A stretch of DNA of 64,000 bases from Ziziphus jujuba (lineage: Eukaryota > Streptophyta > Magnoliopsida > Rosales > Rhamnaceae), in contig NC_083380.1 of NCBI RefSeq assembly GCF_031755915.1, positions 32,398,501-32,462,500 of the forward strand, given 5' to 3'. This document shows positions 48,726 to 64,000 of this stretch, in pieces; position 1 is the first letter of the stretch, and each line of letters opens with the position of its first letter. The translations under genes were made by a program, and so were the position numbers. The notes below the pieces were generated by a model. That model searched no databases and had not been told where the DNA came from. It worked only from the letters and a program-made list of their open reading frames with translations.

Positions 48726-50150
48726 AACGTGTAACAATTGCAGCTCTTATATGCTGTGATGAACAAGTCGAAAAAGCTAACCCCGGTGAAAATATATCTG
48801 TCCAGTTAAGAGGAGCCTTGTATAATGACTTACATGAAGGATTTGTCTTATGTTGTCCTAGTAAGATTAGATTTCATTTATCTCACCCCATCCCTGGCTC
48901 CCTCTTCAAACATTTGATAAATTGATGAGTCATTTATGCTAATTCTCTTCATGCAGAAAATCCAATACAGTCAAGTTCAAAGATCCAAGCAATTGTGGAC
49001 ATTTTTGGCTTGGAGCAAGGTGTATGTATTTGTATTTGTTAGGGGTGGCAATTTGGGTAATGACATGATGACACGACTCGAAAACGACATAGAGTAAATG
49101 AGTTTGGTTTTATCATAAATGGGTTCGGATTATAATCTGGTCAACCCGTTTAACATGATTATTAATCATGTTATTTTTGGGTTAACCCATTTAATTCGAA
49201 AATGAACCGTTATAACCCATTTATTAAACGTGTCAGTTTCAATCCGACACGGTTATATACCTATTACAATCCATTTAAATTTAATTATAAATTATAATTT
49301 TATCCATAATATAACATTTAATAAGTAAAAGATATTATAAATTAAAAAACTTATACAGGTTAAAAAAGTAATTTTCTATTATTAATTTTTTAAAAGCAAG
49401 AATAAAAACATCTATGCAAGCTAGTAGAATAGTTATATCAATAAAAAGGTTAATTTTCAATAAATAGATTAATTTTGGATTAAAGTTAATTTCAATAAAT
49501 AGGTTAATTTTTAGGTTAACAGGTCAATATTTAGGTTAATAGGTCAATAAGTCAATATTCAGGTTAATAGGTTAACAGGTCAACACGACCCATTAAAGTA
49601 ATCATGTTAATCGGATCGTGTCATGCTGACCTATTTATAAATAGGTCAAATTAGTGTTTTAGGTACCTGATATGATTAATAAACGAGTTGGATTCTAGTT
49701 AAATATTTTTGACACGATTATTAAATGGGTCGACACGAACTTGACACGGAACACGGGTTGCCACCTCTAGTATTTGTTTCTCAAGCAAACCTTAGAGAAG
49801 TGGCTGAGTATGTTTTGCATTATCTGGCGATTCAAGAAAGGTGTATGATCACTCAAATATCACTTTTGGGGCCAACAAACAATGACATGCCACCAAGAGA
49901 CGAATTTTTTAATGGGGATCATATTATTTGCTGGATTCAGCCTTTCACTTCTTTATTTCTTTTTTTTTATTATTATTATTATTCGTAGCTTATTATCTCT
50001 TCCAGTAATTAATTCGTGGCAAGGTGTTATTTTATGGTATTTTTTTGCTAAGCTCACATTGTTTCTTTGCTTCACAGTTGAGGAACAATGTGGCAATAGA
50101 CAAGCACTCAAAGATTTTTCTATGCGAGACAGGTGGCAATTAGCTCTCTT
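48726..50150 (+). pseudogene. eRF3 / EF1A-family C-terminal gene fragment, split by a hAT element
   Basis: 48726-48872 reads ALICCDEQVEKANPGENI and EGFVLCCPSK. This resembles the GTPase-family domain II block (CDxxxVxxAGPGEN...GFVL) of termination factor eRF3 and relatives. After a donor-like AGTAAG and an acceptor-like CATGCAG (48949-48955), 48956-49020 reads NPIQSSSKIQAIVDIFGLEQ. After the hAT element, 49785-49860 reads AEYVLHYLAIQERCMI (compare the family's YKAVLHIHxxxEECEI). 50071-50150 reads ALKDFSMRDRWQLA (compare PQLGRFTLRxxGKTIA). The order agrees with eRF3. There is no start, no GTPase domain, and the spacing is decayed. The match is by eye and moderate. Confidence 0.45.
49040..49769. 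mobile_element. Non-autonomous hAT element (730 bp)
   Basis: The terminal inverted repeats are TAGGGGTGGCAA and TAGAGGTGGCAA (11 of 12 match). A perfect 8-bp target-site duplication GTATTTGT (49032-49039 and 49770-49777) is diagnostic of hAT. No transposase frame. The interior has many GGTTAATAGGTCAA-type repeats (49480-49600) and shows dyad symmetry of GACACG/CGTGTC motifs. Confidence 0.9.
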
Positions 50151-51249
50151 CGTGTTTGATTTAATTATCGTTATTATTATTATTATTATTGTTTTTGTTG
50201 TTATATAAATCCTCATCTCTTCTCAAGTAACCATTGTATCATTTAGAGTCAGGCAAAGTATTAGTTGATGGAACAATGATAGACATAACTAGAGATTCAA
50301 GGTAAGAACTTATGGGAAACATATATATCAGACTTCTGCGTATTAATTACCAGATGCACCCTTCTATTTTTAATAACTTTTTTTAAAGAATTAATTTTAC
50401 TTTGATAACTATTTTAAATATTTTGTTTCTAACTACAGAAACTAAGGCTGGCTTAAGACATAGGCTATTAAGGCTTATGCCTAGGGCCCCATTTTATTGG
50501 AGCCCAAAAAAGATTCCATGTATATAATATATACATGTGTTTATTAAATAGAATTCCATATATATGATATATACATGTATTCATTAAATAGAATATGATT
50601 ATTAGTTTATTTTGAAAATATAAGAATTTTGACTTAAAAACAGAGTTTTAAAACAATTAATTATAAATAAATAATAGTAAATAAATTATTAGGTTGTTTT
50701 TTTTTTTCTTCCTTCTTTTTTTTTTAAAAAAAAAATTCGTTTGAACCCTTCAACTTTGTTATAATTATACTTAGGGCGTGTTTGTTTCACCGGATTGGAT
50801 AGGATTGTGTCCCAATCCGGTGTTTGGTAGGAGTAAATGAAGAAGTGGATAACTTAACCACTACAGTAGAATAATCCCCTTAGAGGAGGATTAAGTTGAC
50901 CCGTCCCTCTCCCTGGGTCAAGTTTCTGTCCGAAGCTCATCGAAGGCTCTTGCTGGTGTCTCTGCGTGCCTCTGCCCAGATCAAGCTCGTGGGTAGTGTT
51001 CTTCTTCTTGAATCTGTGAGTTTGCCTTCTTCTTCTTCCTCTTCTCATTGTTTGTCTGCTTCTTCTTCTTCATTTTTCAGTTTATTTCTTTTTTAGGGCT
51101 TAGATCTGCCCATATTCCTCTTCTTTGATCTGCCATAGAAAATACTTTTTCTTCTTCTTCTTCTCCGTTCTCCTTCTTCTTCTTCATTTACATTGTTCTT
51201 CTTCTTCTTCATTTTTCATTTATTTCCTTCCTGCCATATTCCTCTTCTT

Positions 51250-51454
51250 CGTTCATCTTGTTCTTTGATCTGGCAATTTGTTTTTTTCTGCAATTTTATT
51301 TTTGATCTGGTAGTACAAATCTATAGAAAAAAATTTCTTCTTCTTCGTTCTCCTTCTCCTTCGATCTAGCATTGTTTTTTTTTTTTTTTTTTTTTTTTGC
51401 CATTTTATTTCTTCTTCTTCTTCAATTTGGTAGTACAAAACTGTAGAAAAAAAT

Positions 51455-51487
<33 letters not shown>

Positions 51488-51960
51488 TTCTTCTTCGTTC
51501 TTCTTCTCCTTCGATCTGGCATTAATTTTTTTTTTTTTGCCATTTTATTTCTTCTTCTTCTTCTTCAACCTGGCAGTACAAATCTGTAGAAAAAAATTTC
51601 TTCTTCTTCTTCTTCTTCTTCGTTCTTCTTCTCCTTCGATCTGGCATTGTTTTTTTTTTTTTTTGGCCATTTTATTTCTTCTTCTTCTTCAATCTGGTAG
51701 TACAAATCTGTAGAAAAAAATTTCTTCTTCTTCTTCGTTCTTCTTCTCCTTCGATCTGGCATTGGTTTTTTTTTTTTTTTTGCCATTTTATTTCTTCTTC
51801 TTCTTCAATCTGGTAGTACATATTTGTAGAAAAATTTCTCCTTCTTCGTTCTTCATCTTCGTCGTTCTTCTTCCCCTTCGATCTGGTATTGTTTTTTTCT
51901 GCAATTTTATTTCTTCTTCCATTTGGTATTACATATTTGTAGAAAAAAAGTTCTGCTTCT
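51250..51960. repeat. Minisatellite of about 115-160-bp units inside the Harbinger element
   Basis: Five to six degenerate repeats, each with TCCTTCGATCTGGCATTG, a poly-T run, GCCATTTTATTTCTTCTTC, a TGGTAGTACAAATCTGTAG block and a TTC tract. Copies of the GATCTGGCATT motif lie near 51365, 51520, 51637, 51757 and 51878. Strong pyrimidine bias makes long Lys/Arg/Glu-rich frames on the minus strand that are not genes. Confidence 0.88.
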
Positions 51961-53588
51961 TTGTTCTTTTCTTCTTTCGTTCTTCTTCTCCTTTGTTCTT
52001 CTATAACTTATGCATTGTAGAAGAATTTTTATGTGGGTCATCTATATCTTGACTGAATTTTTTTTCTTTTTTTTGTTGGGATCTTTTACAGTTAGTGAAA
52101 AATTGGCTTTTGTTCATAGTGAGGAAGAAGGCTGAACAACGGTGAGAAGGTAAGACAATCTTCATTTACTTCAGCTAAATGGTTTCAATTGAAATTTATG
52201 GCTGTCAATTTCTTTTTTCGCATGCCTGGTAGTAAGAATTAATGTTTTCTGTTTTTATTTTTGGGTTTTGTTTGAATTCCTTGTTCTGAAAGTATGGTTT
52301 TCTTGGTTGTGTTGTTGTATGTTGTTGGACCGATGATGTTGTGATGTTTTCTGGTACCTCCAAAAGACACCAATTTTGAAAAATCAATTTCACTTGTGAT
52401 CTCTCTATTTCTCTCTGCGCCAAGTGATGTTATTTAATACATGCAGCTGATATTTCAATTTTGAAAAACCAATTTCACTCGTGATTTCTCTATATTGCTT
52501 GCACGGATGGGGTAATTTAGATTTTCGGATGAAAAATTGTTTTTCAAAGTGGAGGAGACCTGCACCGAGAGCACAAACGATAAACATGTCTTGACATTTA
52601 TGTCATGTAATTAACATTCAAATATATTGGAAGAGTAACTGGGTGATTTTCACTTTTTTCTGGTACCACAGGTCCTTGGTCTATTCTGAGCAAAAAATGT
52701 GTTGTGGGAGAAACAATTTAGTTGCTGAATGTGGAGTATTAAGAATATCTACTTCGTTCCTTTTTCTAGGGATATAGTCTCTGTTTTACGTATATGTACA
52801 TCAAAGACCAAAAAAAAAAAAAAAAAAAACAATAAAAGTGTAGACCATTCTTGAAATACAATTACTCTGTTAGCTCTGTTTCTTATGGATATTTGTACAA
52901 TGCTTGTAAAACCTAAACAAATAAAAAAGAGGCATCCAAGTTCAATTCTTGTTGATACATGTACTTCATACCTCTGCTGCTCTTTACTTGCATTTTCAAT
53001 TAAGGAAACAAATTTACATGTTATTGTTAAGGGTTATCGATGATTTAAATTTCCTTGGTTTTTTGGTTTACATATTTTGTCAAATGCAATCAAAATTCAT
53101 CATCTCAAATGAAAAATAAATAAATAAATAAGTAATACAAATGAATGAAGAAACATTTCAGCATGTGAATATTAAGTCAAACCAAATATACTCAGCTTTT
53201 TGGCATCTCATTACTTAGACCACCATGTCCTAGATAGCCCAAACAAAGTAAACCCAATATAGAATTTTATCATTCTCCCCCTGACACGTAATTGGGTGGT
53301 TTTATAAATTATATAACACTTGGCATTGAATTGGGGATTTTTTTTTTTTAGCCAAAAATTAAAAAAATTTTATTAGTTCTTTGATTAATGTTCATCTGTC
53401 ATGTTGATTAATGTAATATATTTATTTGAATATTTAGTTATAATCGGGATTATTACTTTTACTATAATTATTAGAAGTCTTACTAATTTTCATTCAAGAA
53501 ATATTTTTGTAAATTATAATTTTTTTGTACATTAAAATGTTATGTTTGTTTTTGTTTTTTATTTATTTATTTATTTTTTGTAGTGAAT

Positions 53589-54890
53589 ATGGATCGAAGA
53601 AAATTAGCTGCATTGTTGATGCTTCCAAATGATAAGGCATTAGAATATTTTTGTACATGCTTTATAGTTGTTGGGTTTATGTACATGTATGTAGTAATGC
53701 GAGTGAGAAATGATAAAGGTGTTAGGAATCGAATAAATAGGACTGCAGAGTTGCGTTCGTCTTTTGTAACTAGTTTGTTGGACAATGATGTTAACTGTAT
53801 TAGTCAACTTAGGATGGATAAGAGAACATTTGGTATTTAATTTCAGTTACTACGCCAGGATGGATATGTTAAAAGAGATGGCACTGTTACATTGGAAGAG
53901 CAAGTGTACATATATTTGCATATAATTGCTCATCATACAAAGAACCGTACAATTATCACTAAATTCAATAGATCAGGGGAAACAGTTAGTAGATATTTCA
54001 ATTCAGTGTTGAATGGAGTGTTACGTTTACATGGGACATTGTTGAGGCATCCTGAACCTGTATCAGATAATTGTTCGGATGATAGATGGAAAATGTTTAA
54101 GGTATGGTGATCGATTAGTTTGGTTACTCTATTTAATTCGTAGATATATGTGGTAATATCTTATGTAACTAACTTTGTTTATGACGTAGAATTGTTTGGG
54201 AGCATTAGATGGAACTTATATTAAGGTTAATGTACCCAAAATCGATAAGCCGAGATATCGAATCAGGAAGGGTGAGATAGCTACAAATGGCTTAGGCGTA
54301 TGTAACCCAAATATGGAATTTATATTTGTATTACCTGGTTGGGAAGGTTCCGTTTCAGACTCAAGAGTACTTCGAGATGCATTAAGTAGGCCAAATGGGT
54401 TAAAAGTGCCCACCGGTAAGATCAATCCTAAAAGTTTATATTGTAGTGGACTAACATTACGTTATCTAATAGGAGCCATTTTCCTGTGTTAGGTTATTAT
54501 TATTTAGTGGATGCTGGTTACACTAATGGTGAAGGATTTCTTGCACCATATAGGGGAACAAAATATCACCTTTACGAATGGAGAGATGGTTGTGCACCTA
54601 CAAATCATGAAGAGTATTTCAATATGAAGCATGCATCTGCTAGAAATATCATAGAAAGATGTTTTGGGGTTCTAAAAATGCGATGGGTAATTTTAAGAAG
54701 TCCATCATTCTATCTAATTTCAACCCAAATTAAGATAATTACTGCATGTTGTTTGATACATAATCTTATTAGGAGAGAAATGGCACTTGATCCTGGAGAA
54801 GCTGAGTTTGATACGAGGAACGATGCTGACATCAATGGGGAGGAAGATATTATAGGATCAATTGGTTCTTCGGATCAATGGATTAATTGA
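53589..54890 (+). pseudogene. Harbinger DDE transposase (HARBI1-like nuclease), one in-frame stop
   Basis: Three exons: 53589-54101, 54190-54415, 54493-54890, with good GT-AG sites and matching phases. The protein starts MDRRKLAALL, has the helical N-terminal part with LEEQVYIYLHIIAHHTKNR and FNRSGETVSRYFN, and then the DDE_4 nuclease domain. Candidate catalytic residues are the Asp in LGALDGTYI, the Asp in YYLVDAGYTN and the Glu in NIIERCFGVLK, all present. It ends with CCLIHNLIRREMALDP. The single visible defect is TAA at 53838-53840 (after RTFGI, where the family continues with a hydrophobic residue), so this copy makes at best a truncated product. The leader ends at an acceptor-like TTTTTTGTAG just before the ATG. 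Confidence 0.92.
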
Positions 54891-55121
54891 AGAAATGAGT
54901 TAGCTAGGCATATGTTTGATGAGTGGAGAAGTCGTCGTGGTTAATAATTGATTGTTATAATTTATATAATTTTGTAACTGTTTAATTTTATGGTGTTTGT
55001 TACATCTTTTGTATGAAGACTAAATTATATCAAATATAACATATGAGATTTTTGTTACTTGTTATTAAATTCATATTTGTTATGGTATTATTGGAATCAT
55101 GGAATTTTTACATAAATAGCA

Positions 55122-56077
55122 ATGGAAGCTGGAGGTAGCAGTAACGATAATAGGGGTGGTGATCTAGGCGTACATGGACTCAAAGTGAGGAAGAAGCTTT
55201 GCTAATTATCTTAGATGAAGCTGTAGCTAGTGGGCAATGTTGTGATACAGGGTCATTTAAGCTTGGCACACTTACTATGATTGAGAGGCGACTATCTGAT
55301 ATGTGTCCTAATTCGAGACTGCGAGCCAATCCACATATTGAGTCGAAGATGAGAAAGTGGAAAAAACAATATGGTATAATATATGACATGCTGAACAAAA
55401 GTGGATTTGGATGGAATGACTCTCTTAAATGTGTGGAGGTTGACAGTGAAGAAGTTTGGCAAGCATATGTGCAGGTTTTGAATATTAGTTGGAAATATAT
55501 GTTAATTTCAATTTTAGTCTGTTATCTAGCATTTATTTTTTCTTAGCTAAACGTTGGCTTTTTGTATTGTAGAGTGCCCCAAGTGCAAAAGGCTGGAGAG
55601 GTAAACCTTTTCCTATTTATGATAAGCTTGCTAATATTTTTGGGAAGGATCGGGCAACCGGACATGAAGCACAAACTCCAATTGATATGATAAATGAAAT
55701 AAATCTAGACTCTGCAAATGAACCAATTGATGATGTCGATTCTCCAATGTCTGTGAATCGAGGACGTAGTGAACCATCTACACAAGTCCAAGCAAGAGAA
55801 TAAACAGAAATCTAGATTGAAGGACGATGACATTGTAGCCGGGTTAGGCAATGCAGCAGAGAAATTATTTGATAAATTGGCTGCAAAGTTGGAAAAATCC
55901 GAGGCTTATTATCCACAATATTTAGCTATGGAGCTTGACAGGTTAGGATTTGAGGCCAGTGACAACCTCAAAATTTCTAAGACAATGAGATCGGATCCAT
56001 CGAATATAGAGGTTTTCAAGGTTATTAAAACGGATGCGGGGAAGATTGCATTTGCTTGTGACTTTTTGGATAACTAA
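55122..56077 (+). pseudogene. Harbinger ORF1: Myb/SANT-like DNA-binding protein, frameshifted
   Basis: Partner protein of plant Harbinger transposases. Exon 55122-55474 starts MEAGGSSND. After a frame change near 55163 it reads RTWTQSEEEALLIILDEA, with IESKMRKWKKQYGIIYDML and GFGWNDS, the Myb/SANT-like domain. Exon 2 from 55573 reads GWRGKPFPIYDKLANIFG. A second frame change near 55790 leads to KDDDIVAGLGNAAEKLFDKL and a C-terminus that stops at 56075-56077. The Myb-like domain supplies terminal-repeat recognition in this superfamily. Two frame changes make this copy non-functional. Confidence 0.88.
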
Positions 56078-56328
56078 TTTAGTAAAGTAGTGGACTACAT
56101 ATTTCTGTTTATGTATGGGAGGAAGATAATTATGAACAATTAGGTTTGAAACTTATGAACTTGTTGTAATGTAGTGGATGTTTGTTTCTAAATTTGCACG
56201 TAAGGATAATTTTATGATTATGTGTTATGTTTTAGAATATTCATATGTGCGTGATTGAGTTGATTTATTGTTTTTTTAATTGTATTACTATATATATTAT
56301 AATGTATTCTTATATGCAGGAATATTAA

Positions 56329-56559
56329 ATGGCAAAGAGAAGAGTTTATGTTGTGTTTAAAGGTAGAGAACCTGGGATATATAATTCTTGGCCTAAATGT
56401 CATCAACAAGTGCAAGGATTTAGAGATAATTTATATCAAGCATATAATACAACCCAAGAAGCTGAAATTGCATATGTTGAATATGTAGAACAATTGATGC
56501 GGAATCGTAATGACGCAAATCTAATACAAAATAAACCACAAATACACATGCTCAATTGA
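56329..56559 (+). CDS. Third Harbinger ORF: ribonuclease H1 N-terminal (viroplasmin-type) hybrid-binding domain protein, 76 aa
   Basis: An intact 76-codon frame with the hallmark of the RNase H1 N-terminal/Cauli_VI domain: RRVYVVFKGREPGIYNSW, then a Cys-His pair, QVQGF, and a later EAEIAYVEY. Conserved residues G, PGIY, W, C, V, GF and the terminal EA are all present. The known role of the domain is binding RNA:DNA hybrids or double-stranded RNA. No RNase H catalytic domain follows; the reading frame ends at 56559. The ORF begins 13 bp downstream of an acceptor-like ATATGCAG and directly after an in-frame TAA, which favours an independent start or a spliced leader. It lies 251 bp downstream of ORF1, on the same strand and inside the inverted repeats. 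Expression is not shown. Confidence 0.8.
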   Translation: MAKRRVYVVFKGREPGIYNSWPKCHQQVQGFRDNLYQAYNTTQEAEIAYVEYVEQLMRNRNDANLIQNKPQIHMLN

Positions 56560-57318
56560 ACAATGAATGGCGTAATGGTTTTATAGTAGGTTTTTTTATT
56601 TGGATTGCTATCAATAAGTGTATTTACTTATTTGTTTTATAAGTAGATTATCCTTGTAAAATCCAATATATTTATATTTATGTAGTACTTGTTATTTGAA
56701 TTGCTACATGTGAAATCTATATACATATATGTATAAATTGGATATGGATATTCTTATATTATCAACAAGTTCTTAATTACATATAGTGTTAATTATCTTT
56801 ATTTGTGAATAATTGTTATTTATGATTTACCATACTAAAATTTTATTTTAATTGGTTTTGGAAACAATATATTCATGTAATTTATGGGTTGAAAAAATAT
56901 TTAATTGTCTTATGCATACCATTAAAATATATTTATTTTTAATTAATTGTTATTTATGGCATACTATGTTTTAAATTAATTTTAAGCTATTTCTAAAGTT
57001 ATATATTAATATTATTTGTGGGTGTATACAACAAATTTTGCATATTTTGCATGTATATATAAATATATAAATGTGCAACCTTAATTAGATGTAATAATTT
57101 TTTTTTCATATAAATTTAACTTATAAAATTGTTATTCTTTTTAAATTAAAAATATAATTACAAAATAGTCATATCCAGCCCAATTCGGCACCAAACATGG
57201 TACAATTAGTCCATCATTCAATCCGGAACTATGCCAAACATAGTACTGTACTAATTATCCTATCTGATCCTATCCGATCCTGTCCGATCTGGACCTATCC
57301 GGTGTACCAAACACCCCC
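56560..57318. other. Right subterminal part of the Harbinger element
   Basis: Very AT-rich, then a GC-richer end with repeated CCTATCCGATCCTGTCCGATC-like motifs (57258-57300). No gene. Confidence 0.6.
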
Positions 57319-57982
57319 TTAGACCTTATGTTTCTATGAAATCATCATTAACCTCCCTCTATTTTCTATATCTATTAAAATAAACAAATTTGTTTGTTTT
57401 ACTAATTAATTTTAAAATGTAAAGGCCAAAGAAAGATTAAAAGTTAAGATTTTTTAAATAGATAATATTACAAAAATTCAGTTATGATTTTTAACTGTCA
57501 AAATTAAATTATGATGGGTACCATAGAAGAATAAAAAATTGAAAAAAAAAATCATAATTTTTTTATTTTTAATTGACTTCCTTTTATATGAGTAATTTTC
57601 GTATCACAAATAGATATACATGAAGTGAAGATCTCTTTGTCCTTACAAGAACAATCAAGTAGTAGAATGCATTTAAAAAAATAAATAAATAAATAAATAA
57701 AATATAAAAAAAAATAATAATAAAAGAAGAAGAAGAAGAAGAAGAAAACCTCATATTTTGAAAGGTGGTTGATTTACCAACTTATTATTGGTTTTCAGAA
57801 AGTTGTTCTGGGATCTCCAAGTAAAAGAAAGTTTTTGAGTATTTTGACATTTCTCACAACGATTTTAAACTTTCAATACTCCAAAGAGTTTTTAAAATCA
57901 AAGCGAATGCGAAGTAATTTCTAAAGAAAATTCTTCACAGAATAAGAAAAATCTCCAAACCCTCTAAGAACTTTGCTAGTTT

Positions 57983-58104
57983 TTATCAGTCACTCCTAAT
58001 GAGATAGTTTACCGAGGGTATCTCTGTCTTACTTCTTCCAAAATTATCAGTCACTCCTAATGAGATAGTTTACCGAGGGTATCTCTGTCTTACTTCTTCC
58101 AAAA
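57983..58104. repeat. 61-bp tandem duplication downstream of the ligase gene
   Basis: The unit starting TTATCAGTCACTCCTAATGA is at 57983-58043 and repeated at 58044-58104. The left paralogous block has only one copy (about 40350-40415), so this duplication arose after the block duplication. Confidence 0.95.
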
Positions 58105-58448
58105 TATTCATAGCATAAAAAATAGACAACACATTATGGTTAAACATTAGGTTTGTCTCAGATCCCTTCAAAATAATATTGAATCCAAAATAATACCATC
58201 CACAGGTCCAAAGACCAGTGACAAAAAACTTTCATGTATGGAAAAGTAAATATCAACTTATAATTCTTTATTTTAAGAAAGAAAATACCAAAATTATGTG
58301 GAAAAAAGAGATTGAGAAACTTCAAAATGCTCTGCCACAATTATAATTTGTGTGGGAATTTAACATGAAGCATGCAAACTGTGTTGCATATTTTGCAAAG
58401 ATCAAATAATGGGTGATTGCCAATCAAGTTTACTTTGCCGCACTTTAA

Positions 58449-63847
<5,399 letters not shown>

Positions 63848-64000
63848 CACTGCTTTTTTGATTCCCTTCAATTTGGAAGAAACAAAAAACTGGGATTCTC
63901 TCTCTCTCTCTCTCTCTCTCTACGAAAACCAAAATCGGAACGAAGAAAAAGTTTTGCACAGTACTCTCTGCTTCTCTGTTTAAAATGGGCTTTTTTGACC
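63848..64000 (-). promoter_or_regulatory. 5' UTR of the ligase gene with a pyrimidine repeat
   Basis: On the gene's strand this is a GA-rich leader (GAGAGA at 63898-63922 as read from the minus strand). GA/CT repeats in 5' UTRs are common in plants. No TATA box is visible before the window ends. Confidence 0.45.

Larger units (their letters stand above)
47411..50650. other. 3.2-kb segment between the duplicate blocks, bounded by about 65-bp direct repeats
   Basis: The sequence starting GAATATGATTATTAGTTTAT occurs at 47411-47475 and again at 50589-50650, each time at the edge of a duplicate block (end of the left copy, start of the right copy). Between them lie a Tourist-like MITE, an eRF3-like gene fragment and a hAT element. 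Remaining sequence (47476-47974, 48329-48720, 50160-50500) is AT-rich with no recognised feature. A 41-bp tandem pair (TTCCATGTATATAATATATA and relatives) lies at about 50513-50594. Confidence 0.65.
50774..57318 (+). mobile_element. PIF/Harbinger DNA transposon (6.5 kb) with three ORFs
   Basis: Terminal inverted repeats are GGGCGTGTTTGTTTCACCGG and, from the other end, GGGGGTGTTTGGTACACCGG (17 of 20 match; similarity continues a few bases). TTA is duplicated at 50771-50773 and 57319-57321. The paralogous block preserves the empty site with a single TTA at 39678-39680 (TTATACTTAGACCTTATG). The element contains a transposase gene (53589-54890), a Myb/SANT-like gene (55122-56077) and a third small ORF (56329-56559), all on the plus strand. 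Subterminal GATCCGG/CCTATCCGATCC motifs near both ends could be transposase-binding sites (inference). 52050-53580 looks like transcribed leader or intron. Confidence 0.95.

Noticed and set aside
51253..51786. Minus-strand frames rich in Lys, Arg and Glu
   Set aside because: They are the complement of TTC/T tracts in the minisatellite and lack any complex sequence.

Overview
This is nuclear DNA of a flowering plant, almost certainly a eudicot. It is AT-rich, has GT-AG introns, and carries plant-specific families: CC-NBS-LRR resistance genes, an MSR-type O-fucosyltransferase, Ty1-copia elements primed by initiator-Met tRNA, a TRIM, and PIF/Harbinger and hAT elements. The species cannot be fixed from the sequence; a rosid is my guess.

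Only three host genes look functional. (1) 2-2618 (+) is the 3' part of a LysM-domain gene. (2) 4116-8730 (-) is a six-exon STT3 catalytic subunit of oligosaccharyltransferase (STT3B-like, 749 aa by my exon model). (3) 58449-63847 (-) is a seven-exon mitochondrial succinyl-CoA ligase alpha subunit (349 aa). Genes 1 and 3 have Arabidopsis homologues close together on chromosome 5, so this looks like an ancestral neighbourhood inflated by duplication and transposons.

From about 11.5 to 39.1 kb lies a decayed cluster of CC-NBS-LRR (R13L1/RPPL1-like) genes. It holds one nearly full-length pseudogene (14110-17644, -), a second unit reduced to its 3' end (29.1-29.4 plus 31.05-31.3 kb, -), an NB-ARC-less fragment on the opposite strand (31.9-33.7 kb, +) and an LRR fragment (38.0-39.1 kb, -). 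A decayed O-fucosyltransferase gene (35.1-37.8 kb, -) sits between the last two. The first two units are tandem duplicates. Comparing them gives empty sites for a copia element (21945-27425), a 350-bp solo LTR (28097-28446) and a 1.6-kb solo LTR (29439-31047). A 2.8-kb solo LTR (18156-20922) lies upstream of the first NLR.

From about 39.56 to 59.8 kb the 3' end of the succinyl-CoA ligase gene (exons 6 and 7, intron 6 and downstream flank) is present twice. The left copy is a non-functional fragment with a 1-bp deletion. Its intron 6 took a young copia element (41213-46530, TSD CATAC), which in turn took a TRIM (43641-44054, TSD TAAAT). In the right copy, the downstream flank took a 6.5-kb PIF/Harbinger element (50774-57318, TSD TTA). 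That element carries a DDE transposase gene, a Myb/SANT-like gene and an unexpected third small ORF, a ribonuclease H1 N-terminal (RNA:DNA-hybrid-binding, 'viroplasmin'-type) domain. Between the copies are a Tourist-like MITE, an eRF3-like gene fragment and a non-autonomous hAT element that splits that fragment.

No tRNA, rRNA or CRISPR features were seen. Exon borders were placed by eye from splice sites, reading phase and protein-family knowledge; no alignment was run.
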